The notes beneath the pieces were generated by a model that made no database searches, was not told where the DNA came from, and worked only from the letters and a program-made list of their open reading frames with translations. A stretch of DNA of 64,000 nucleotides from Rubinisphaera margarita. GTDB taxonomy: Bacteria > Planctomycetota > Planctomycetia > Planctomycetales > Planctomycetaceae. The stretch is from positions 1 to 64,000 of the forward strand of contig NZ_JAKFGB010000011.1 of NCBI RefSeq assembly GCF_022267515.1. The letters run 5' to 3'. Position 1 is the stretch's first letter. Every line of letters starts with the position of its first letter. Of the stretch, positions 1-8,479 are shown piece after piece. The position numbers and the translations under genes were made by a program.

Positions 1-68
1 CGCTGAATGAACGCTGCAGTCTTCGCTGACAGAGGTTGAGATAAAATCTGCTGAACGCCGGTCTGCGA

Positions 69-112
69 CCTCTTGTGGCTGCGCCACTCAGACGCACGCG
101 TCTGAGCCATCC
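69..112 (-). repeat. Double-hairpin intergenic element, copy A
   Basis: Read on the minus strand this has the head GGATGGC, a first hairpin CTCAGACGC/GCGTCTGAG with a 2-base loop, a second hairpin TGGC-GCA-GCCA, and the tail CAAGAGG. It matches copies B to E in layout, but its first stem is a different sequence that is still perfectly self-complementary. It lies head-to-head with copy B, 24 bases away. Function is unknown; the REP/BIME-like label is inference. Confidence 0.7.
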
Positions 113-136
113 GGTTTGAGGCTCGCGACTCCCTGG

Positions 137-184
137 GGGTGGCCCTGATAGCTCGGCTATCAGGGCGGCGAAGCCGTGGGAGGC
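137..184 (+). repeat. Double-hairpin intergenic element, copy B
   Basis: Head GGGTGGC, first hairpin CCCTGATAGC-TCG-GCTATCAGGG (10 bp), second hairpin CGGC-GAA-GCCG, tail TGGGAGGC. The first hairpin is identical to that of copy D, 62 kb away in the opposite orientation. It sits between the window edge and the end of the DUF1501 gene and does not overlap any credible gene. Confidence 0.75.
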
Positions 185-280
185 TGCCAGTTGAATCCCG
201 ATCAACAAGCGGCGCTATACAGTTCATCCGCGTCATAGAAAGAGAAGCCCAAGACTGCGACGACCACAACGCCGCGTTTC

Positions 281-1741
<1,461 letters not shown>

Positions 1742-1799
1742 GGGCAGATCCTCAGCAGCAGTTCGTTCACGAATGTTCGTCGTCGAGCCGGGCCAGCGA

Positions 1800-2207
1800 T
1801 CAGCTCTTGCGAGACTTCCGCTTCAGGGGCGGAGAGTCATCGCTGTCGGAAAGGACGTCACTGATCGTGTCCAGAAACAGATCCATCGCGAAAGGCTTTC
1901 GCAGATAAGCCGAGACACCGAGCATTTCAGCATAAGCCTTATGCCGGCCGCCTTCGTTGGCCGTCACCATGATGACCTTGGGGGGGTTGTCCATCGTCTT
2001 CAGGAACTCCAGCACCGGGAAGCCGCCCATGCGGGGCATCATCATGTCGGTCACGACAAGATCCGGCGCGCCTTCTTCGATGGCTTTGCGTCCTTCAATG
2101 CCGTTACTGCATGGGGTGACGCGATATCCGGCGTTCTTGAGCACGGCCTGGAGGGTGGTGGAGATTTCGCGATCGTCTTCGATCAGAACGATGTGCTTGG
2201 CGGTCAT
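1800..2207 (-). CDS. Single-domain response regulator (CheY-like)
   Basis: A 135-residue receiver domain with no output domain. The acidic pair lies at residues 10-12 (EDD), the phospho-acceptor is Asp54 in VVTDMMMPRMGG, the switch Thr82 is in VIMVTAN and Lys104 is in LRKPF, so all signalling residues are present. The ATG at 2205-2207 is chosen because the domain begins directly after it; the longer open frame upstream adds 36 residues with no domain character. The C-terminus is a basic tail (PPLKRKSRKS). No histidine kinase is encoded nearby, so the partner is unknown. It probably acts in a phosphorelay or by protein-protein contact. Confidence 0.9.
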   Translation of the reverse strand: MTAKHIVLIEDDREISTTLQAVLKNAGYRVTPCSNGIEGRKAIEEGAPDLVVTDMMMPRMGGFPVLEFLKTMDNPPKVIMVTANEGGRHKAYAEMLGVSAYLRKPFAMDLFLDTISDVLSDSDDSPPLKRKSRKS

Positions 2208-2427
2208 GACAGTTCCGTTCGGTATTACCGCAGGGCGCGGAAGCTCGATGAGGTCGGGTTCAGGTGAGACGAACCGGCGGGCCGGAAACGCAACTCCCCT
2301 TATATCATAAGCCACCGGCCAGTGACAGGAAAATCGCCGCTTCGCGGATTTTCCATCGTCCCCAAACGCAGAAGATCCGCAACGTTCTCCGCTACGGATC
2401 TTGCCATACCCCGGATTCCCAGACTGG

Positions 2428-3453
2428 TCAGACAGGCATTGTCGCCACCAGATCGTCGAGCTGAATCGATTCCTGCATATTGCGCAGTTTCAGCAGGGCC
2501 CGCTTCTCGAGCTGCCGGACACGCTCATTGCAGACCCCCAATTTTTCAGCCAGAGCCTTGTAGGTCGGCGTCTTGCCAGGTCCGTCGAGCGAGAATCGCT
2601 GCCGAATGATCCATTGCTCCCGTTCGTCGAGATGCGTGATCATCTCGGCCAGAGTCTGGGAAACCGTCGACCAGGTCTGCTCGGGCCAGAGGGCTTCGGC
2701 CGGCTTCTCATCACTCAGATCCCGATCGAACGTATCGACAGTCAGCATCCGCTTTCGCAATCGCCGCGTGAAGCGATACATGCTTCGTGAGACAGAGTAG
2801 TAGGCATACGTGCTGAAGCGATAACCGCGGCCGATGTCGAACTTCTCCACCGCCTGCATCAGGGCCAGGACTCCGTCACTGAAGAGTTCGTCGAAGGACA
2901 TCTGCGAGGTAACAAACTTCTTCGTGACGGAGATCACCAGCCGCATGTTTGAGCGAATTAACAGGTCGCGAACGACGTAGGCCTGTCGAATCGTGCGATC
3001 CGCTTCGAGGACCAGCTTCCGGTCAGGCTGATCCGGATCGATGCGAGACCGCAGCTGATTGAAGCGGAATTTGAGGTAGTTCATCTGACTGAAGTACTTT
3101 TGCTCATTCGTCGGAGAGAGAAGCGGCATTTGAGCTACCCGTGAAGCCATTTCGTACGCTTCATGAGACAGGTTGTCTTTACGTTCTGGCGGGGTCGTTT
3201 CCAGATATTCGAACACGTCGTCGTTCTGGAACTCCGCGGCTGCGTTCTGTTCCTGGTAGCGTTTGTCCGGAATGAAATCGACTTCCATCTCGACCAGAGA
3301 AGCGGCCAGCTCTTTGAGTCGCCGGCTCGTCATTCGTTTACGTTTCACGGACCGGGTCACGCCCGTCACCATCAACTCGACGTTCTGTGAGCGGTCGATC
3401 TGACCGAATTTCCGAACAGACGCACTGACTGAGTTCACCATATCATTTGCCAT
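2428..3453 (-). CDS. RNA polymerase sigma-70 family factor
   Basis: A 341-residue sigma factor. Region 2 spans roughly residues 160-235, with RSNMRLVISVTKKF, the core-binding segment FDELFSDGVLALMQAVEKFD and the -10 recognition helix YRFSTYAYYSVSRSMYRFTRR. Region 4 lies near residues 295-330 (PTYKALAEKLGVCNERVRQL), a -35 recognition helix-turn-helix. A weak region 1.2-like segment (LLSPTNEQKYFSQMNYLKF) precedes region 2. The first 100 residues are not like region 1.1, so this is more likely an alternative (group 2/3) factor than the housekeeping one. A good ribosome site (GGGAGCGAG) lies upstream of the ATG. The gene is divergent from the CarH-like regulator. Confidence 0.92.
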   Translation of the reverse strand: MANDMVNSVSASVRKFGQIDRSQNVELMVTGVTRSVKRKRMTSRRLKELAASLVEMEVDFIPDKRYQEQNAAAEFQNDDVFEYLETTPPERKDNLSHEAYEMASRVAQMPLLSPTNEQKYFSQMNYLKFRFNQLRSRIDPDQPDRKLVLEADRTIRQAYVVRDLLIRSNMRLVISVTKKFVTSQMSFDELFSDGVLALMQAVEKFDIGRGYRFSTYAYYSVSRSMYRFTRRLRKRMLTVDTFDRDLSDEKPAEALWPEQTWSTVSQTLAEMITHLDEREQWIIRQRFSLDGPGKTPTYKALAEKLGVCNERVRQLEKRALLKLRNMQESIQLDDLVATMPV

Positions 3454-3577
3454 GACTCGCTCCCGTTTCGAATCGGTGTCTTCCGATGGTCGCTAGTGTT
3501 CCGTTCGACCGCTTTCAGCCGGCTCGGAGTCCTTCGCGACGTGATTCGTTCAATTCGTTTACGGGGTCTTAGACAGG

Positions 3578-3712
3578 CTCAAAACGTTTTCAAGAAACAT
3601 TCCCGAACATTCACAATTTTTCAGCGCGGATGCCCATGAAGAGGTCGTCATTTGTCCGATATCCCCGTATAGTAAAGACTTACAGTCACTCAAAAACGTC
3701 CAGAACATTCAC
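3578..3712. promoter_or_regulatory. Imperfect direct repeats between sigma factor and CarH-like gene
   Basis: Two related units, at 3578-3603 and 3689-3712, share CTCAAAA, ACGT and GAACATTC-type segments; an extra GAACATTCAC lies at 3605-3614. The second unit ends 29 bases before the regulator start codon. The position fits operator sites for the MerR-type protein downstream or a control region for the divergent sigma gene. Binding is inferred only from placement and repetition. Confidence 0.4.
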
Positions 3713-3741
3713 GTCCCAAGTTTCCCTCCTTTGAAGCCACT

Positions 3742-4602
3742 ATGTTTCTGAGCCCGCGACAAGTTGCTCACGCGCTCCAGGTCAGCGAATCCTCCGTGAA
3801 ACGCTGGTGCGATAAGGGCGATGTGGAGACGCAGTACACCAGCGGGGGCCATCGCCGGATCAGCACGACGACCCTGCTGCGGTTTCTGCGCGAGAGCCAT
3901 CGCCCGCTGGTACATCCCGAGATTCTCGGCCTGCCCGGAATCCTCGATCTGGCGTCGCTCAGCGAGACCGATTCCGCTGCCGAACTCTGCAATGCACTGC
4001 TCGCGCTCGATGAAGATCGATGTCGCGAGATCAACTCGGCTCTTTATCTCTCCGGCAAGCCGGTGCTTGAGATCTGCGAGAACGTCATCGCACGGGCTCT
4101 CAATCTCATCGGAGATCGCTGGGAATGCGGCGAAGCCGAGGTGTACCACGAGCGACGCGGTTGCGAGATCGCCGCCCTTCTCGTCCACGATCTGCGGCGA
4201 CTGTTACCCGTCCCTCCCGCTGCAGCTCCGCTGGCCATCGGCGGCGGCATTTCGGGAGACCCTTATCGGTTGCCCACATTGATGGTCGAAACCGTGCTGC
4301 GGGAACTCGGCTGGCGAGCCATTTCCCTGGGCGAGAACATTCCGCTGTCTTCCTTCGCCACAGCGACGCGTGCTCTTCAACCGCGACTGGTCTGGTTCAG
4401 CCTCTCGTATATCACCGATGAAGACGCGCTGGTCGACGGTTACCGAAGCTTCTACGCGGACTGCGGCCGGCTCGCTTCCATTGCCGTCGGTGGTCAGGCC
4501 GTGAATCAGGATTTGCTGCGGAGGATTCCATTTTCCGTGCATTGCCCTAAGCTGGCAGATCTGCCTGCATTCGTAAAATCGATCGAGCCGCTGCCTGCTT
4601 GA
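3742..4602 (+). CDS. MerR-type HTH regulator with degenerate cobalamin-binding domain (CarH/LitR-like)
   Basis: A 286-residue protein with three parts: a MerR-like winged helix at residues 1-52 (FLSPRQVAHALQVSESSVKRW, then TSGGHRRI), a helical bundle at about 80-155, and a Rossmann-like B12 domain at about 165-265. CarH and LitR proteins use this architecture to repress carotenoid genes and release DNA on light or B12 signals. In the bundle Trp127 and Glu137 of the W-x9-EH pocket are kept, but the following His is Arg138. In the domain the DxHxxG motif reads D173-P-Y175-R-L-P178, so the cobalt-coordinating His is Tyr. The Ser220 region and Gly250-Gly251 remain. The fold looks kept while B12 binding is probably altered or lost. 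A phytoene-desaturase-like gene follows. Confidence 0.85.
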   Translation: MFLSPRQVAHALQVSESSVKRWCDKGDVETQYTSGGHRRISTTTLLRFLRESHRPLVHPEILGLPGILDLASLSETDSAAELCNALLALDEDRCREINSALYLSGKPVLEICENVIARALNLIGDRWECGEAEVYHERRGCEIAALLVHDLRRLLPVPPAAAPLAIGGGISGDPYRLPTLMVETVLRELGWRAISLGENIPLSSFATATRALQPRLVWFSLSYITDEDALVDGYRSFYADCGRLASIAVGGQAVNQDLLRRIPFSVHCPKLADLPAFVKSIEPLPA

Positions 4603-4708
4603 ATCATGGCGGTCTCTCGAACGATCCTCGTGGAGCAGATCACTTAACGGTGTAGCTGTTCCGTCCGTGTCGAATGCAGCGTTTCAGGTGAAGAATCGCT
4701 CACGGACC

Positions 4709-4729
4709 TACGGAAGAGCGATCCGCTCT
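4709..4729 (+). repeat. Inverted repeat, left copy, upstream of FAD oxidoreductase
   Basis: Contains AGAGCGATCCGCTCT, itself a small hairpin (AGAGCG-ATC-CGCTCT), within a 21-base unit. The unit recurs inverted with one mismatch at 6248-6268. The two copies bracket the FAD oxidoreductase gene. It could be a REP-like hairpin or a regulatory site. Confidence 0.5.
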
Positions 4730-4781
4730 CATCGCTTGAGAATCTGAGCCGCCTCCCTCGACCGCGGTTTCTGGTGTACCT

Positions 4782-6281
4782 ATGACTTCGATTTCTCTAC
4801 CGCGGACGGACCAGTTTGCGGAGACGCCTTCCCGGAATAACTACGACGCAGTCGTGGTTGGCTCAGGTCCCAACGGACTCTCCGCGGCGATTACTCTCGC
4901 GGAAGTCGGCTGGCGTGTCCTCGTAATGGAAGCCCGGCAGACACCGGGCGGCGGTCTGCGAACCGCGGAACTGACCGAGCCCGGTTTTCATCACGACATC
5001 TGCGCGTCGATCATGGCGTTCGCTCCGGTCTCACCGTTCTTTCGACATCTGGAGGGAAAGCTCTCCCTCGACTGGGTTCGACCAGCCGTTCCGTGTGCCC
5101 ATCCGCTGGACGACGGACGCGCAGGGCTGCTTCACGATTCTCTGGAAGAGACCGCACGACAGCTCTCTTCCGATGGCGAACGCTTCCGTCGGTTGATGCA
5201 GTCGTTCGCTCAACACAGTGAAGCGATCTATCAACAGGTCCTGGGACCATTGCGACCGCCGCAAAGTCACCCCCTCGCGCTGGCAAGGTTCGGCTGGTAT
5301 GCGATTCGATCCGCCCAATCGCTGGCAAACCGTTTCCAGACTTCCGAAGCCCGGGGCCTCATCGCCGGCATTGCGGCTCATTCCGGACTCCCCCTCACCG
5401 CTCCCACCACGTCAGCGGTTGCCCTGCTCCTCGGACTGTCCGGCCTGAAAGGGGGCTGGCCCGTTGTGAAAGGTGGGGCGCAGCAGTTGACTCGCGCACT
5501 CTGCGAGCATCTTCAGTCACTGGGAGGTGAGGTCGTCATCAACTCCCCCGTCCGATCGCTTCAGGATCTGCCCGCTTCACGAGCGGTCTTGTTCGATCTC
5601 GTGCCTCGCACAGTGATCGACATCGCTCGCGGAACGTTGCCGGATCGCTATCTGCGGCGACTCGAAAAGTTCCGTCACGGTCCCGGCGTCTGGAAAGTCG
5701 ACTGGGCATTGAGCGACCCCATCCCCTGGCAGAATGAATCCTGCCGCAAAGCCGGCACGGTGCATGTCGGCGGCTCCTTCGAGGAACTTGCCGCCGGCGA
5801 GCAATCGGTCTGGGACGGAACGTCTCCCCACGCTCCGTTTGTGCTGCTCACTCAGCCGAGTGTCTGCGACGACACACGAGCTCCAGACGGACAGCACACC
5901 GCCTGGGGCTACTGCCGCGTTCCAGCCGGCAACACCATCGATATGACTGAACGCATCGAAGCGCAGATCGAACGCTTCGCCCCCGGTTTCCGCGACTGCA
6001 TCCGTGCCCGCCATGTGACTACGCCCTCCGACTTCGAGAGCTACAACGCCAACTACGTCCAGGGCGACATCGCCGCCGGCGTGATGGACTGGCGACAAGC
6101 CTTCGCTCGACCGGTGGTCAGCCCGTGTCCCTATGCGACGCCCCATCCGCGACTCTACCTCTGCTCGGCCTCAACTCCGCCAGGCCCGGGCATCCACGGA
6201 ATGGGCGGATATCACGCGGCGAAAGTGGTGCTGAAACGGATCTCACTAGAGCGGATCGCTCTACCGTATGTCCGCGAATGA
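4782..6281 (+). CDS. FAD-dependent oxidoreductase, phytoene dehydrogenase/PYROXD2-like
   Basis: A 499-residue flavoprotein of the carotenoid-desaturase superfamily. An N-terminal FAD-binding Rossmann motif (VVVGSGPNGLSAAITLAE) is near residues 25-42, followed by the acidic strand end VLVMEAR and the family signature GGGLRTAEL. The C-terminus carries the second FAD segment (LYLCSASTPPGPGIHG near residue 465). The sequence looks closer to the PYROXD2-like branch than to classic CrtI, so the substrate is uncertain; carotenoid, retinol or another isoprenoid is possible. It lies 179 bases after the CarH-like regulator on the same strand, a pairing reminiscent of light- or B12-controlled carotenoid loci. 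No phytoene synthase is in the window. Confidence 0.85.
   Translation: MTSISLPRTDQFAETPSRNNYDAVVVGSGPNGLSAAITLAEVGWRVLVMEARQTPGGGLRTAELTEPGFHHDICASIMAFAPVSPFFRHLEGKLSLDWVRPAVPCAHPLDDGRAGLLHDSLEETARQLSSDGERFRRLMQSFAQHSEAIYQQVLGPLRPPQSHPLALARFGWYAIRSAQSLANRFQTSEARGLIAGIAAHSGLPLTAPTTSAVALLLGLSGLKGGWPVVKGGAQQLTRALCEHLQSLGGEVVINSPVRSLQDLPASRAVLFDLVPRTVIDIARGTLPDRYLRRLEKFRHGPGVWKVDWALSDPIPWQNESCRKAGTVHVGGSFEELAAGEQSVWDGTSPHAPFVLLTQPSVCDDTRAPDGQHTAWGYCRVPAGNTIDMTERIEAQIERFAPGFRDCIRARHVTTPSDFESYNANYVQGDIAAGVMDWRQAFARPVVSPCPYATPHPRLYLCSASTPPGPGIHGMGGYHAAKVVLKRISLERIALPYVRE
6248..6268 (-). repeat. Inverted repeat, right copy, inside 3' end of FAD oxidoreductase
   Basis: Contains AGAGCGGATCGCTCT, the reverse complement of the core at 4709-4729. 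It lies within the last codons of the FAD oxidoreductase gene, so the repeat is partly protein-coding. Confidence 0.5.
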
Positions 6282-6478
6282 GCGTTGAATCGCCTGAAAC
6301 GCTGCTTCTTTCGCGGACCGAACGGTCACACCAAAAAGTAAACTGCTCTAGAGAATCAACCGATCACGTTCACCAGCTGAGACGTGCCTTCTTCGTACGC
6401 CACTGCCCTGGCTGTCACACATCGAGCCTCACCTGCACCGGCAAAGCCAGGCCACCCTTCGGCCTGACCAGCGGTCGA

Positions 6479-7423
6479 TTAAAGTTCGTCGAACTGAATT
6501 TGACGGTTCGTGAGCATCATGCCTCGTCCGGCGGCAACCAGCAGACGCCCTACGTCTGCAAGTTGTTGGGTAGTCCCTGAGATCTCGATCTGACTTGGTA
6601 ACACCTTCTCATCGAGTTCGAAGAGCCACTGTCCAACCTGACTCGCATCCACATGCAGAACTTCGAGTTGCCGGTGCGCAACGAACTGTTCGATCCTTCC
6701 CGGCGGAACATCTGAAAACGAGACGTTGAGACGAGCGAGCAACGGCATACGTCGAGGCCATTCTCCTGCCGCTGAGACGGCAGTGCGGGAGATGTCGAGA
6801 CCACGAATTTCTGCAAGTTTCAACGCATCGAGACCGCGATCGGTAACGGCTGTGTCCTGAATCCGTAAATCAAGAAGCGCAAGGTGACCGAGAGCAGCCA
6901 ACCCCTCGTCAGTCACCGCCGTCTTTCCCAAGTCAAGCAGTTGCAGCTCAGGACAATGCTTGAGGAGCGTAATTCCTACGTCGGTGACCCGAGTCCCCTT
7001 GAGAGCGATGACCTCCAGAGAAGAATCCTTCTCCACTGCAGCCAGGAACTCATCTCCCAGTGTGGAATCTTCAGCGATGAGGTCCGTCAGCTGATGAGTT
7101 TCAAGAATTCGAGTCATTTCCTCGCCGGCGATTGTTGTCCCGTTTAAGGAAATTCGCTTCATTTCACTCAGCGTCGCGAGAGCAGAGACGATCGACGAAT
7201 CAACGTTGGCCTGATGCAGAAAGACAATATCGACCCCATAGAAAGCAGGCTCGAGCGTGAGGAAACGACCATCGCCTGGTACGCCCCGAGTACTCAGAAC
7301 ACTGGCTCCAGCATCTCGTAACCGCGAAACCGCATCGATGCGGGCATACCAGTAGTAACTCACGGCACAAAGGATGGCTGCGGGGATAAGTAAATACTTG
7401 CCCCGCGGAAGACGCTTACTCAT
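6479..7423 (-). CDS. Membrane-anchored leucine-rich-repeat protein
   Basis: A 314-residue protein with a basic N-terminus followed by one hydrophobic segment (LLIPAAILCAVSYYW, residues 11-25), then leucine-rich repeats of the type L-x-x-L-x-L-x-x-T-x-V-T-D-x-G-L from about residue 80 to 230 (for example LQLLDLGKTAVTDEGL). It is probably tethered to a membrane and faces the periplasm or paryphoplasm. It starts 13 bases after the hemQ stop codon on the same strand, so the two are likely cotranscribed. The final 60 residues lack clear repeats. No function can be assigned beyond a protein-interaction role inferred from LRRs. Confidence 0.8.
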   Translation of the reverse strand: MSKRLPRGKYLLIPAAILCAVSYYWYARIDAVSRLRDAGASVLSTRGVPGDGRFLTLEPAFYGVDIVFLHQANVDSSIVSALATLSEMKRISLNGTTIAGEEMTRILETHQLTDLIAEDSTLGDEFLAAVEKDSSLEVIALKGTRVTDVGITLLKHCPELQLLDLGKTAVTDEGLAALGHLALLDLRIQDTAVTDRGLDALKLAEIRGLDISRTAVSAAGEWPRRMPLLARLNVSFSDVPPGRIEQFVAHRQLEVLHVDASQVGQWLFELDEKVLPSQIEISGTTQQLADVGRLLVAAGRGMMLTNRQIQFDEL

Positions 7424-7436
7424 GGTTAACCTGCAA

Positions 7437-8282
7437 TCACACCCGCAGGTGTTCCAGCGCTTCTCCGGCGGACATTACGTATCCGATGTAGAACTGTCCG
7501 AACTCGGCATAGCGAGCCGAGGCTTTGTCGAAGCGCATCGTGTAAACGATGTCTTTGATGTAGGCCGGGTTGCGGGCCCAGAGGGTGACGCCCCATTCCC
7601 AGTCGTCCAGGCCGGTCGAGGCGGTGATCAACTGAGAAACTTTGCCGGCGAATTTGATCCCGGACGTCGCGTGCTCGGCCATCAGTTCGGAGCGGGCGCT
7701 GAAAGGCAGATCGTACCAGTTGGCGTGCGGGTCGCGGATCTTGTTCATCGGGTAAAAGCAGACGACCGGATACGGCGGAATGTCCGGATAGATTCGCTGC
7801 TTGTTCATGGCCGGCAGGCGCTGTTCGTAGCCGCGAACGCGGGCTTTGAACATATCGTCTTCCGTGTTGGCTCCTTCCCGCTGCAGCTTCTCGGCGAACT
7901 GCTCGAGTGTCGGCACGTACTCGGAGATTTCCGTCAGCGAGACGAACGAGTACGTCGGCTCCAGAACGGTTCCGAGTTTCGACGAACGAACGCCCTGACA
8001 GACCGCATCGATCACCAGCGGATCGGGGTCCATCAGCATCACGCCGAGATCGGCTCGATGGCCCGACGTCACCGAAACCTGCAGCCGGACCGGAGCCCCT
8101 TCGCGTTCCGGATTCAGCCAGTGGCCGACCTCTTCGCGGCCCTGAGCCCGCTCTTCCGGCGAGAGGGCATTCAACGCCTGTTGATTCACGCGATAGTAAA
8201 TATGCAGGCAGTGCCAGCCTTCGTGAAGCTTGATGCTCGGTTCTTCATCCGGCGTCTGCGGCATCGGGGGACGTCCACTCAT
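7437..8282 (-). CDS. hemQ: Coproheme decarboxylase (chlorite dismutase family, HemQ)
   Basis: A 281-residue member of the chlorite-dismutase-like heme proteins. The family signature CFYPMNKIRD (about residues 175-184) includes the Tyr of the YPMNK motif that is catalytic in HemQ. It is followed by RSELMAEH, which holds the probable proximal heme-ligand His, and by TSGIKFAGKV. HemQ oxidatively decarboxylates coproheme III to protoheme in the coproporphyrin-dependent route. True chlorite dismutases carry a distal Arg and a different loop; the YPMNK motif favours HemQ. The C-terminal WEWGVTLWARNPAYIKDIVY and MRFD elements are also family-typical. The N-terminal half is the degenerate repeat of the same fold. 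No other heme genes are adjacent. Confidence 0.88.
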   Translation of the reverse strand: MSGRPPMPQTPDEEPSIKLHEGWHCLHIYYRVNQQALNALSPEERAQGREEVGHWLNPEREGAPVRLQVSVTSGHRADLGVMLMDPDPLVIDAVCQGVRSSKLGTVLEPTYSFVSLTEISEYVPTLEQFAEKLQREGANTEDDMFKARVRGYEQRLPAMNKQRIYPDIPPYPVVCFYPMNKIRDPHANWYDLPFSARSELMAEHATSGIKFAGKVSQLITASTGLDDWEWGVTLWARNPAYIKDIVYTMRFDKASARYAEFGQFYIGYVMSAGEALEHLRV

Positions 8283-8344
8283 CAGTAACCTTTCACTCTG
8301 TAAGACCGGTTTCTCACCGGCCGTTTTCTCGATTGTTTTTCGTT

Positions 8345-8367
8345 GGGTGCCACTGGCTCTGCCAGTG
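8345..8367 (+). repeat. GGGTGCCA-headed hairpin (REP-like), left of pair
   Basis: GGGTGCCA runs into the hairpin CACTGGC-TCT-GCCAGTG. It pairs with the inverted copy at 8398-8420, giving a BIME-like inverted duo in the spacer between hemQ and the sulfatase. Confidence 0.65.
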
Positions 8368-8397
8368 TTTCATTTGTTTCGCGTCGACTCCGCATTG

Positions 8398-8420
8398 CAC
8401 TGGCGTAGCCAGTGGCACAC
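8398..8420 (-). repeat. Inverted partner hairpin (REP-like)
   Basis: Read on the minus strand it is GTGTGCCA running into CACTGGC-TAC-GCCAGTG. The stem is identical to that of 8345-8367 with a different loop. On the plus strand the loop is GTA closed by C-G. Confidence 0.65.
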
Positions 8421-8479
8421 TCCGGAACCAATGGCACCGCAGGGAAGTCACGCGGTGTGCGAGCGGCTGAAAACCGACC

